DNA from: Dyella caseinilytica
GTDB taxonomy: Bacteria; Pseudomonadota; Gammaproteobacteria; Xanthomonadales; Rhodanobacteraceae
Assembly (NCBI RefSeq): GCF_016865235.1
Contig: NZ_CP064030.1
Coordinates: 372,001-436,000 of the forward strand
Direction: 5' to 3'
DNA: 64,000 nt
This document shows positions 51,249-61,209 of the stretch, piece after piece. Each line of letters opens with the position of its first letter. The stretch's first letter is position 1. A program made the translations under genes and the position numbers. The notes below the pieces were generated by a model, which did no database searches, was not told the DNA's origin, and saw nothing but the letters and a program-made list of their open reading frames with translations.

Positions 51249-53402
51249 TCACTTCGACGCCTCGGTCAGCGCTTCTTCGACCAACGACGAGGTCAGCACT
51301 GTCGGCAACTGCTTCCCTGGGCCGCCGTTCTTTGGGAAAACCACATAAAGCGGTACGCCCGGCGAGTGATATTCCTGCAGGAAGGCGGAGATGGTGGGGT
51401 TCACGTCGGTCCAGTCCCCTTTCATATAGACAGTGCCGGTGCGCTTGAGCAGGGCCTGGAACGTTTCGCCGTCGAGCACGGCATGCTCGTTTGCCTTGCA
51501 GGTCACGCACCAGTCGGCGGTCATGTCGACGAAAACGGGTGTGCCGGCCTTTCGTAGTTCAGCGAGCTTCTCTGGCGAATAGGCGACCGTGCCCCCGTCT
51601 TCCCTGGCCACTTGTGCAGTGGCCGGCAACGTCGTGAGGTAGTACAGCGGAGCCAGCGTGATGGCGGCCAGCAGCACAACCAGCAGGCGGCTAAAGACGC
51701 CGCGCCCGCGACTCCGCTCAAACCACCAGAGCGTCATCGCAAGCAGTACGGCTGCAATCAGCAGCAATCCCACCGCATCGGCGTCGCGCTGATGCGCCAG
51801 CACCCATGCCAGCCACGCAGCGGTCAGATACATCGGGAACGCCAGCACCTCCTTGAGCGTTTCCATCCAGCGTCCCGGGCGTGGCAGCAGGCGCGACACT
51901 GCCGGGATAAATCCTACGGCCAGGAACGGCAGCGCCAGGCCGAGGCCCAGGGCTACGAAAACCAGCAAGGCATCCAGCATCGGCGCAACGAACGCATACG
52001 CCAGCGCGGTGCCCATGAAAGGTGCGGTGCATGGACTGGCGACGACGACAGCCAGCACGCCAGTAAAGAAGTCGCCTGCGGCTCCTGAGCGGTTCGCCAG
52101 CGAGCTACCGGTGTTGCCCAGCGAAGCCCCGAATTGCACAACACCCGACATCGACAGCGCCACGGCCAGCATCAACAGCGCCAGCACGGCGACCACCAGT
52201 GGACTTTGCAGATGAGCGCCCCACGCGGTTTTGAGCGCGATGATGATCGAGCCCAGCACGATAAAACTGACCAGCACGCCCGCGGTATACATCAAGGCAT
52301 GGGTGCGGCGGCGCTCAGGATTCTCACCACTTTCCAGCAGACCGATGGCCTTGATCGAAAGCACCGGCAGCACGCAGGGCATCAAATTGAGAATCAGACC
52401 GCCACCAAGGGCGAGCAGTAGCGCATACCACAGGCTCGTACCCATCCCGCTAGCTTTTGCATCGGCAGGCGGCATCTCGGGAGCCGGACTTTGCGCAGGC
52501 TCGCCGGTCGCAGTACCGCCATGGACGACATCGATGTTCGCCTGGCGCGTCATCAGCGGATAGCACAGGCCGGCATCCTGGCAACCCTGGAAACTGGCCA
52601 CCAACGTCAGCGTTTTCAGTCCCGACGCATCGCCATGCACCGATACGGGTACATCCACTTCATTGAAGTACACCGTGGTGTTGCCGAAGTGTGCATCCTG
52701 ATGCAGCGTGCCAGCGGGCCACGACGGCGTCAGCGAAAGCTGCGGTGCATCTTTGACAGATAGCGTGGTCTGGTCGCGATACAGGTAGTAACCCTTGGGC
52801 ATCGTCCAGCGCAGCAGCAAATGTTGCGCGTCCTGTGCGATGGCGCTGAACTGGAAAGCCTGTTCGGCCGGCAGCGGCGTGCCGTTGTTATCCAGCGACT
52901 GTGGGCGCGCGCTCAGCAGATCGTTGAGTTTGTTGCTTGGCCCGGCAGCAGGAGCAGGTAAGTCGAGGTGCGCAGTCTGTGGCGGATAGCAGATCTTGGG
53001 ATCCGTCTCATGGCAGCCCTGATAGCGCACGGTAAGCGCAATCGTGGCCGTGCCGGGCGCCAGCGTGTAGGGAATCGTGGCGTCGACGCTGTGATGGTAG
53101 GTCTCTACCGGGCCCAGATACGGATCGTCGTGCTTTTCGCCATCGGGCAGCTGCGCCGTCCCCAGCGTGACGCCATCGCCACCCTTGAAGTTCATGCGGC
53201 CGCGATAGAGGTAGTAATCCTGTGCGATAGCCCAGTGCAGCTTGATCACGCCGGGCGTGCTGCTGTCGGCCGTGAGCTTGTAGGCCTCGTTCACCGGTAG
53301 CAGGTTTTGGGTGTCCTGGGCAAAGGCTGCAGAGACACCCGACAGCAACGTCATCAGAACCAGCAAAGTGGCGGCGACCCCGCCAAAACGAAACGAACGC
53401 AT
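51249..53402 (-). CDS. dsbD: Thiol:disulfide interchange protein DsbD
   Basis: 717 aa from the ATG at 53402 (signal peptide MRSFRFGGVAATLLVLMTLL..AFA-Q). Two N-terminal periplasmic DsbD-alpha-like modules are visible (HWAIAQDYYLYRGRM with CHETDPKICYPP, and RWTMPKGYYLYRDQ with CQDAGLCYPL). Eight membrane helices of the beta domain follow (GGGLILNLMPCVLPVLSIKA, VVVASPCTAPFMGTALAYAF). The C-terminal thioredoxin domain has MTADWCVTCKANEHAVL. It passes electrons from cytoplasmic thioredoxin to periplasmic partners. The duplicated alpha module is the notable feature. Confidence 0.95.
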   Translation of the reverse strand: MRSFRFGGVAATLLVLMTLLSGVSAAFAQDTQNLLPVNEAYKLTADSSTPGVIKLHWAIAQDYYLYRGRMNFKGGDGVTLGTAQLPDGEKHDDPYLGPVETYHHSVDATIPYTLAPGTATIALTVRYQGCHETDPKICYPPQTAHLDLPAPAAGPSNKLNDLLSARPQSLDNNGTPLPAEQAFQFSAIAQDAQHLLLRWTMPKGYYLYRDQTTLSVKDAPQLSLTPSWPAGTLHQDAHFGNTTVYFNEVDVPVSVHGDASGLKTLTLVASFQGCQDAGLCYPLMTRQANIDVVHGGTATGEPAQSPAPEMPPADAKASGMGTSLWYALLLALGGGLILNLMPCVLPVLSIKAIGLLESGENPERRRTHALMYTAGVLVSFIVLGSIIIALKTAWGAHLQSPLVVAVLALLMLAVALSMSGVVQFGASLGNTGSSLANRSGAAGDFFTGVLAVVVASPCTAPFMGTALAYAFVAPMLDALLVFVALGLGLALPFLAVGFIPAVSRLLPRPGRWMETLKEVLAFPMYLTAAWLAWVLAHQRDADAVGLLLIAAVLLAMTLWWFERSRGRGVFSRLLVVLLAAITLAPLYYLTTLPATAQVAREDGGTVAYSPEKLAELRKAGTPVFVDMTADWCVTCKANEHAVLDGETFQALLKRTGTVYMKGDWTDVNPTISAFLQEYHSPGVPLYVVFPKNGGPGKQLPTVLTSSLVEEALTEASK

Positions 53403-53474
53403 TCCAACTCCAGCGTCATGGGTCGCGCCTTGGCGCGGCATAAGGGGATTATGGCGCAGCTTTCGCTGCGGCCC

Positions 53475-54383
53475 TTATGCCTTTTCGACGGTACCCCATG
53501 CTCGGGTTACACCACGCAGGCGGAGCATGCCGGTCGTCAGGGCGATACCCAGCAGGATCACCACACAGCCGCCCGCCATCGCCAGGGTGACCGGCTCACG
53601 CAGGAAGGTGGCGCCCCAGATCACCCCGAACACCGGAATCAGATAGAGCACGGCCATTGCCCGCGCGGAGCCAACGTGGGCCAGCAGGCGGTAGAACAGG
53701 ACATAAGCCAACGAGGTGCAGCCGGCAGCAAGCCCGAGCATGGCGATCCATGCCTGCGCGTCGGGCGCTTTGGCAGGCCAAAACCAAAGGGTGAAGGGCA
53801 GCAGCATGATTGCCGCGGCGAACTGGCTGCCGATCGCGACTGTCAGTGGTGTCACGGTCTGCATGCGACGGTGGCTGTAATGGGTTCCGAAGGTGTAGCA
53901 GACATTGGCGCCCACACACGCCGCCATCGCCCAACCCACCGGCGCGCCACCATGTCCAAACCCCATGCTGCCGCCGATCAGCCACACCACGCCCGCAAGG
54001 CCGATCACCAGCCCGCAGGCGCGTGATGCATTGAGCTTCTCGCCCAGCCAGAGCCAGCCGGATGCAGCGACCAGCAACGGCGCGATGGCGTCAAAGATGG
54101 CAGACAAGCCCGCTGGCAAGCTTTGGGCAGCGTACGAGAACAGCACGAACGGCAGTGCCGAATTGCTCAACCCGATCAGCGTGACCGGCCACCAATTGGC
54201 GCGCAATTCCGCCAGGCGTTCGCGCGAAGCCAGCAGCGGAATCGAGCAAATTGCTGCGCCGATGGCCCGCATGCCGGCCAGCGCCATGCTGCCGAACTGG
54301 CTTGCGCCCATGCGCATGAACAGAAACGATGCACCCCACAGGGCACCCAGCAGGACCAGGATGGCGAAGTCGGATTTCTTCAT
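53475..54383 (-). CDS. EamA/DMT-family transporter
   Basis: 302 aa with ten membrane helices formed by two EamA repeats (FAILVLLGALWGASFLFMRM... and GWAMAACVGANVCYTFGTHY...). The repeat signatures ALPFVLFSYAAQSLPAGLSA and LAYVLFYRLLAHVGSARAMA are intact. This family exports amino acids and other metabolites; substrate unknown. It lies 72 bp upstream of dsbD on the same strand. Confidence 0.92.
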   Translation of the reverse strand: MKKSDFAILVLLGALWGASFLFMRMGASQFGSMALAGMRAIGAAICSIPLLASRERLAELRANWWPVTLIGLSNSALPFVLFSYAAQSLPAGLSAIFDAIAPLLVAASGWLWLGEKLNASRACGLVIGLAGVVWLIGGSMGFGHGGAPVGWAMAACVGANVCYTFGTHYSHRRMQTVTPLTVAIGSQFAAAIMLLPFTLWFWPAKAPDAQAWIAMLGLAAGCTSLAYVLFYRLLAHVGSARAMAVLYLIPVFGVIWGATFLREPVTLAMAGGCVVILLGIALTTGMLRLRGVTRAWGTVEKA

Positions 54384-54460
54384 GGTCGTGTGATCCTGAA
54401 AGCGATGCTTGAATGTAGATCGGGGCAGTGACAGAACCTGTCAGTAGCTTTGCTTTTGCT

Positions 54461-54530
54461 CGTCACTCCGGCGAAGGCCGGAATCCATCGTCAGCACGAA
54501 GCATGGATTCCGGTCTTCGCCGGAATGACG
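54461..54530. repeat. REP-like palindromic repeat, copy 4
   Basis: cgtcactccggcgaaggccg and its inverted copy ending cggaatgacg, with one mismatch in each arm. Lies between the DMT transporter and a GST gene. Confidence 0.85.
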
Positions 54531-54540
54531 GGCCATGGAA

Positions 54541-55248
54541 CTAAACGCGAGAATTGCTGCTCGCGCTCTGTCCAAACAGCACGCGCCGTTCTTCCTCTGA
54601 TAGCGCTGGTTGTTTAGGCGCATACACGTTCTCGACATCCTGATAAACGCGTAACGTCGCCGGGCGCGCTGCCATCGTTTCGAACCAGCGTTTGAGGTGG
54701 GGAAACGCCTGCAGTTCCTGGCCGTGCGCTTCATGCGGCACGATCCACGGATAGCAGGCGATATCGGCAATCGAAAAGTCGCCTGCGATAAAGACGCGAT
54801 CAGCCAGTTGCTGGTTGAGCACCCCGTAGAGTCGGCTGGTCTCGCGGGTATAGCGATCGATCGCGTACGGCACTTTTTCCGGCGCGTAGATATTGAAGTG
54901 GCCGATCTGCCCAGCCATCGGCCCCAGTCCAGCCATTTGCCAGAACAGCCACTGCAACACCTCGGCGCGGCCGCGTGCGTCGGCAGGAATCAGGCGGCCG
55001 GTTTTCTCGGCCAGATAAAGCATGATCGCGCCCGACTCGAACATCATGATCGGCTCCCCGCCGCCGGCAGGCTCATGATCGACGATGGCCGGAATCTTGT
55101 TGTTCGGCGAAATGGCCAGGAATTCCGGCTTGAATTGCTCGCCTTTGCTCAGGCTCACGGTGATCAGGCGATAGGGCAGTTGCGCTTCTTCCATGAACAG
55201 CCGGGCCTTCAGGCCGTTCGGGGTGGCTGCAAAGTACAGGTCGATCAT
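54541..55248 (-). CDS. Glutathione S-transferase, YfcG/YghU-like
   Basis: 235 aa from the ATG at 55248 (MIDLYFAATPNGLKARLFME). The thioredoxin-like domain has SPNNKIPAIVDHEPAGGG and the GSH-contacting ESGAIMLYLAEKTG. The C-terminal domain has WLFWQMAGLGPMAGQIGHF, typical of Nu-class GSTs such as YfcG, which act as glutathione-dependent disulfide reductases. An upstream extension to 55314 exists but lacks conservation. Confidence 0.9.
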   Translation of the reverse strand: MIDLYFAATPNGLKARLFMEEAQLPYRLITVSLSKGEQFKPEFLAISPNNKIPAIVDHEPAGGGEPIMMFESGAIMLYLAEKTGRLIPADARGRAEVLQWLFWQMAGLGPMAGQIGHFNIYAPEKVPYAIDRYTRETSRLYGVLNQQLADRVFIAGDFSIADIACYPWIVPHEAHGQELQAFPHLKRWFETMAARPATLRVYQDVENVYAPKQPALSEEERRVLFGQSASSNSRV

Positions 55249-55353
55249 GGGGGCGTCCTGGTTCTTCGTTGACCACAGGCTAGAGGCTGGCGTGGTCGTA
55301 TGAAATGGCCACATTAGGACAAATTTGCATGACCACTTTGCGCTGCGTTTCGA

Positions 55354-55683
55354 TCAGTCCTCACCCGCTGCGCGCACCCAATCCAGATAGGCGGTATGGC
55401 CACGCTCCACCGGCACGGCAATCAATTCCGGCAGCTCATAGGGGTGCAGCGCGAGCAGGCGTTCCTTCAATGCTTCGAATCGCTCGGCAGTAGTCTTGAT
55501 CAATAGCAACTCTTCCGTATCGGTCGTGACCTCGCCCTTCCAGCGATAAGTGGACTGAATCCCGGGAATGCGATTCACGCAGGCAGCCAGCGATTCGCCA
55601 ACTAGCGCTTCAGCCAGACGCTGCGCACTTGCTGCGTTGGGGCAGGTGCAGTAGCAGAGCAGCACGCGGTTGGATTCGGTCAT
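55354..55683 (-). CDS. cutA: Divalent-cation tolerance protein CutA
   Basis: 109 aa, family length. Segments VLLCYCTCPNAASAQRLAEA, AACVNRIPGIQSTYRWKGEV, EELLLIKTTAERFEALKERL and HPYELPELIAVPVERGHTAY are the hallmarks of the trimeric CutA1 fold. Role in metal tolerance is historical; biochemical function is still unclear. Confidence 0.95.
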   Translation of the reverse strand: MTESNRVLLCYCTCPNAASAQRLAEALVGESLAACVNRIPGIQSTYRWKGEVTTDTEELLLIKTTAERFEALKERLLALHPYELPELIAVPVERGHTAYLDWVRAAGED

Positions 55684-55765
55684 GGCATTGACTCAGTGGG
55701 AAGAGGCGGCCTGCCTATACATCAGTGCTGCGAACTTAAACCTGCGAGAAGCATCCAGCTGCCTC

Positions 55766-55797
55766 ACCGTCATCCCGGCTTTCGCCGGGATGACGGT
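55766..55797. repeat. REP-like repeat, short form
   Basis: accgtcatcccggctttcgc followed by cgggatgacggt is a perfect single hairpin between cutA and the class II aldolase gene. Related to 43498-43527. Confidence 0.85.
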
Positions 55798-55849
55798 CGG
55801 TTTGATGGACGTTAGAAGCAAGCACGCGATGTATTCAGATGCGGAAATA

Positions 55850-56536
55850 CTATGTCCGCGGTGTTGGTCGGGACATCAACCCGTAATTACCGAATTTTTC
55901 CAGCGCTTGAATGACTTCCGCATTGGTCAGCAGCACGGGATCGCCGATCTGCAGGGCCAGCGTGTACTGCCGGGCCAGCGTTTCCACTTCAACGGCGCGC
56001 CACATGGCCTGTTCCATGGTCGCGCCGGTGGCGATCATGCCGTGATTGGCCATCAGGCAGGCCAGGCGTCCTTCCAGCGCCCGAACCACAGCGTCGGAGA
56101 GCTCCTGCGTGCCGTAGGTGTAGTAGTCGGAACAGCGGATCGAGTCGCCGCCGCTCACCGCGATCATGTAGTGGATCGCGGGGATGGCTTTCCGGCACAT
56201 CGCCAGCGCGGTGCTATAGGGCGGATGGGCATGGACCACGGCATGGGCATCCGGGCGTGCGGCATAGATATCCCGATGGAAGCGCCATTCGCTGGATGGG
56301 CGGCGTGCATGCTCATAGTGGCCGTCCATCGCCACGTAAACGACGTCATCCGGGGTAACTTCGCCGTAGGGCACGCCGCTGGGCGTGACCAGGAATCCCT
56401 CTCCAAAGCGGATGCTCAGGTTGCCCGAGGTGCCCTGGCTCAGGCCGGACGGGGTCAGTTTCAAACCGTTGGCGACGATTTCCTCGCGAAGCGAGCGCTC
56501 GTTACTCACTGCCGATAGCCTTTGTGGTTCATGCAA
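55850..56536 (-). CDS. Class II aldolase/adducin family protein
   Basis: 228 aa. Family segments: GTSGNLSIRFGEGFLVTPSG (phosphate-binding-like), VVHAHPPYSTALAM with zinc-binding His residues and ACLMANHGMIATGATMEQAM. It resembles L-fuculose-phosphate aldolase and related sugar-phosphate aldolases or dehydratases. No sugar-kinase or isomerase partner is adjacent, so the substrate is not assigned. It is divergent from groESL. Confidence 0.9.
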   Translation of the reverse strand: MHEPQRLSAVSNERSLREEIVANGLKLTPSGLSQGTSGNLSIRFGEGFLVTPSGVPYGEVTPDDVVYVAMDGHYEHARRPSSEWRFHRDIYAARPDAHAVVHAHPPYSTALAMCRKAIPAIHYMIAVSGGDSIRCSDYYTYGTQELSDAVVRALEGRLACLMANHGMIATGATMEQAMWRAVEVETLARQYTLALQIGDPVLLTNAEVIQALEKFGNYGLMSRPTPRT

Positions 56537-56736
56537 TGGGTAATCGTTGACGTTTCGGGCGCCGGTGTCGATAGGGGGGATTCCGTCGCCAGGGGCTAAT
56601 CCCTAGATCCAGCCACTCAAAGACCCCGGACCCCGGACCCCGGCCGGTGCCGGGGCGATGGCGATGAACGTATTTGTTCATCAAAGCCCTTGAAAGCCGC
56701 CAAGCCACCCTTATCCAATCCCTTAGTCCCGACCGC
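56537..56736. other. Hairpin-rich gap between aldolase gene and groESL
   Basis: This 200-bp gap contains no gene I can support. It holds three tandem copies of gaccccg (56622-56642), a hairpin ccccgg/ccgggg (56638-56655), and a perfect hairpin gatgaac/gttcatc (56663-56682). A CTTGAAA (56689-56695) is followed 13 bases later by ccttatcc, a weak sigma-32-like promoter. It ends in the terminator at 56737, so it could encode a short plus-strand RNA. Confidence 0.4.
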
Positions 56737-56758
56737 CCCCTGTTGCAGGGGTTTTTTT
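56737..56758 (+). terminator. Rho-independent terminator upstream of groES
   Basis: cccctg-ttg-cagggg is a perfect six-bp stem followed by seven Ts, on the strand of groESL. No plus-strand gene precedes it, so it either ends an unannotated RNA or acts as an attenuator. It overlaps the -35 region of the groES promoter. Confidence 0.65.
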
Positions 56759-56770
56759 GGTGGCTAGAAT
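56743..56770 (+). promoter_or_regulatory. Sigma-70-type promoter of groESL
   Basis: TTGCAG (56743-56748), a 16-base spacer and TAGAAT (56765-56770). The predicted start point falls inside the CIRCE element, as expected for HrcA repression. Confidence 0.65.
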
Positions 56771-56796
56771 TGGCACTCACCCTCCCCGAGTGCTAA
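56770..56796 (+). promoter_or_regulatory. CIRCE operator (HrcA site)
   Basis: TTGGCACTC-N9-GAGTGCTAA matches the CIRCE consensus with one change in the left arm. It begins at the end of the -10 box and lies 70 bp ahead of groES. It indicates heat-shock control by HrcA, whose gene is not in the window. Confidence 0.92.
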
Positions 56797-56865
56797 CAGC
56801 TCACCACAGCAGGCCGGTCGGGGGCAAAACTTTATCCATCCCAAGCCATAGCTGGAGTTCATCCC

Positions 56866-57159
56866 ATGAGCAAACTGCGTCCGCTGCACGATCGCATCAT
56901 CGTCAAGCGCCTGGAAGAGGAGCGTGTCTCCGCCGGCGGCATCGTCATTCCTGATAGCGCCACTGAAAAGCAGACCCGCGGCAAGGTCATCGCCGCCGGT
57001 GAAGGCCGCATCCTCGAAGACGGCAAGGTCCGTCCGATGTCGGTGAAGGTCGGCGAAGTGGTGTTGTTCGGCAAGTACTCGGGCCAGGACATCAAGATCG
57101 ATGGCGAAGAGCTGGTCTTCCTGAAGGAAGACGACATCGTGGCTGTTATCGAAGGCTGA
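56866..57159 (+). CDS. groES: Co-chaperonin GroES
   Basis: 97 aa, standard length. MSKLRPLHDRIIVKRLEEER, the mobile loop SAGGIVIPDSATEKQTRG and the C-terminal ELVFLKEDDIVAVIEG are all canonical. It caps the GroEL cavity. CIRCE and the promoter lie upstream; groEL follows after 112 bp. Confidence 0.98.
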   Translation: MSKLRPLHDRIIVKRLEEERVSAGGIVIPDSATEKQTRGKVIAAGEGRILEDGKVRPMSVKVGEVVLFGKYSGQDIKIDGEELVFLKEDDIVAVIEG

Positions 57160-57271
57160 TTTGACGCGACACGTGCGAAAAACAAAATCGCACCTCGTCG
57201 CCTTCGGCTCCTTCCGCAGTTTCTCGCAAGATTTTCCGTATTCAATTTAAATTTTTTGAGGCAAAAAATTT

Positions 57272-58918
<1,647 letters not shown>

Positions 58919-58950
58919 GTCCTGCTTTCCAACGCAACGTGTTACGAGAA

Positions 58951-58977
58951 AACCCCGCGCAAGCGGGGTTTTCTTTT
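58951..58977 (+). terminator. Rho-independent terminator of groESL
   Basis: aaccccgc-gcaa-gcggggtt followed by ttctttt, 33 bp after the groEL stop. Confidence 0.9.
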
Positions 58978-59064
58978 GCCTGGATGGGCGGCGAATCCTT
59001 TATAGGCTTACGCAAGAACCAAAGCGTCGACTAGCAGACTTGCCTCATCGTTATCGCCGCCTTG

Positions 59065-60972
59065 TCAGCGATGAATCCCCATCGCCGCCGACGACGGAAT
59101 ACCTTGGCTCTCGTCATCATCCTGCTTGGCCACCGCGGTATTGGTGGGCAGAAAACTTGCCGGCAACAGCTTGTCCAGTTTGCCCTTCATTTGCAGCAGG
59201 GCAACGCTGGCCATGTCGTTGTCGAATTGCTTCTGCTGCGCGCTCTCGGCCACCGGTGTTGCGCCGGGAGCGCGAGTGAGCATGGCCAGTGATGGCGCAA
59301 GCACCTGGGTCAGCGCGAAATAGGCGTTGTCATGGATGCCGGCGCGTTCAAGCAGAAGTCCGGGCAGCATCCAGGAGGCCATGTCGACACGCTGTGCGCT
59401 ACCCGGATTGCGCGGATCGATCAGCAGCCACGTGCCGGCCTGGCCAAGCATGTTCTGGCCATCGACGAAACCGGTCGCCTGATAAGCGCCCGTCAGGCCC
59501 GGAAGGTGATCGCCATAAAACAGCAGCAGGGTCGGGCGGCTGCGCTTGGCCAGCAGTGCAGCAAGCCGCCCCAGTTCCTGGTCGGCGTGCTGCATGTGAT
59601 AGATGTAGTTTTGTACTTCGACTTTATCTTTCGCGCTGATGGCGGCAGGCACGGCAATGGCATCGCGCGCGGCGACGTCCTTCGGCGTCACGTCATACGG
59701 GCCGTGCGCTTCCAGGCTGATGGCGAAGAGGAACTGCGGCGCACCGGAATCTTTCAGCTGCGCCATGATTTCGTCGGTCATCGCGCTGTCGGCCATGTAC
59801 TTGCCGTCCATCGCCGCATTGGCTGGGAAGCTGGACTGCGAGACGAAGCGATCGAAGCCCAATGCCTTGAACGCCGTGTTGCGGTTCCAGAAGGTTGGGT
59901 CGTTGCCATGGATCGCGACGGTTTCATAGCCGTGCGAGCGCAGGACGCGCACCATGCTCGGTACGACTTTGTCGTTCAACTGCAAATACGGGAACTGCAT
60001 GTTGCCGAAATAGCGCAGGGACAGACCGGTCAACACTTCGAATTCGGTGCGGATCGTGCCGCCGCCATACGTAGGCACGTGCAATGGACCACTCATGCCG
60101 CCCGCGGCAAGACGTGTCAGGTTGGGTGTGAGATGGGCGTTTTCGTAACCGCGCACGATGCTCGGATCGAAGAACGACTCACTCTGGATCACCACGATAT
60201 CGGGTAATGCTGTGCTGTCACCGACGGGTGTTTGCATGCGCGTGCGCACCGCATCACCGGTCGATTGCAGCAGATTGCTTACGGCGTTGGGATCGGCCTT
60301 CTGTTTGGTGCGACGATCCTGCAAATGGAACATCACCAGCGAACTGACCAAGCCCGAATGGCTGGTGGTTGCAGCGGCTGACCACGGTTCCAGCCACAGC
60401 TTGTGGCCGTTATACAGGTTGCCCCAGCCAGGCACACCAACCAACAAGGTGGCAAGCGTGATGCTGAGCAAGCCGCCTGCAACGACGCGCTTGCCGCCAG
60501 TGCGACGCGCGAACAGCGGTGGTTCGAAACACCACATCGCAACGACCAGCGCGATGCCGGCGATGATCGCCAGATACGGCCAGGGGCTGTGTGGCAAATA
60601 GCTGCCAAGCACATGCATGCCGCCTTTGCGCAACTGCCCGACCATGCGGAAATCGGCCGGCAGCAGCGGTGTGCCCAGGTTGGCGACTTTCAGCGCGTTC
60701 ACGCCATACATCACGGCCTGCGCCAGATAAGCTACCCCGAACGACAGCAGCGTGCGGCGCGTCAGTATCAGCAGCAACAGGGCCAGCAGCACGCCGGGCA
60801 TTGCATTGGCCAGCGGATAGGCAGGCTGGGCAAGCAAACGCGAGGCGGAAACGCCGTCGTTGCCGTCCAGGAATCCGGTCAGCAAGACAAACACCGTCGT
60901 CATCGCGGCTACCAGGGCAAACCGGAGAGCAGCGCTGCGTGTTGAAGTCGTCGTTGTCGATGCGAGGGTCAT
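59065..60972 (-). CDS. LtaS-like sulfatase-family membrane enzyme
   Basis: 635 aa. Five N-terminal membrane helices (for example LRFALVAAMTTVFVLLTGFL and GVLLALLLLILTRRTLL) precede a periplasmic alkaline-phosphatase-superfamily domain. It has PDIVVIQSESFFDPS (metal ligand), GGGTIRTEFEVLTGLSLRYF (catalytic Thr), AIHGNDPTFWNRN and LLLFYGDHLPGLTG (metal ligands). The architecture is that of lipoteichoic acid synthase/OpgB-type phosphoglycerol or phosphoethanolamine transferases. In a Gram-negative it probably decorates periplasmic glucans or lipids. It is convergent with groEL. Confidence 0.88.
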   Translation of the reverse strand: MTLASTTTTSTRSAALRFALVAAMTTVFVLLTGFLDGNDGVSASRLLAQPAYPLANAMPGVLLALLLLILTRRTLLSFGVAYLAQAVMYGVNALKVANLGTPLLPADFRMVGQLRKGGMHVLGSYLPHSPWPYLAIIAGIALVVAMWCFEPPLFARRTGGKRVVAGGLLSITLATLLVGVPGWGNLYNGHKLWLEPWSAAATTSHSGLVSSLVMFHLQDRRTKQKADPNAVSNLLQSTGDAVRTRMQTPVGDSTALPDIVVIQSESFFDPSIVRGYENAHLTPNLTRLAAGGMSGPLHVPTYGGGTIRTEFEVLTGLSLRYFGNMQFPYLQLNDKVVPSMVRVLRSHGYETVAIHGNDPTFWNRNTAFKALGFDRFVSQSSFPANAAMDGKYMADSAMTDEIMAQLKDSGAPQFLFAISLEAHGPYDVTPKDVAARDAIAVPAAISAKDKVEVQNYIYHMQHADQELGRLAALLAKRSRPTLLLFYGDHLPGLTGAYQATGFVDGQNMLGQAGTWLLIDPRNPGSAQRVDMASWMLPGLLLERAGIHDNAYFALTQVLAPSLAMLTRAPGATPVAESAQQKQFDNDMASVALLQMKGKLDKLLPASFLPTNTAVAKQDDDESQGIPSSAAMGIHR

Positions 60973-61209
60973 GCAGTCCAGCGACCTGTCATCTCAGGGG
61001 ATGTGGACTGTAACGTGGCTGACATGAATCGGTTGTCGGCCCCCTCTTTGTTGTCAGGGCGGGTTCAGGCCGTTTCGCATATAACTAACGGAAAACGCAC
61101 AGGAAAAAGAACTGGCTTGGACCGTTGCTCATGTCTTCTCGAGGCAGGTCAGGGACTTGCCTGACTTTGTTCAAGCTGGCGCCGGGCTGAACCGCGCCAC
61201 GCTCCCAGT

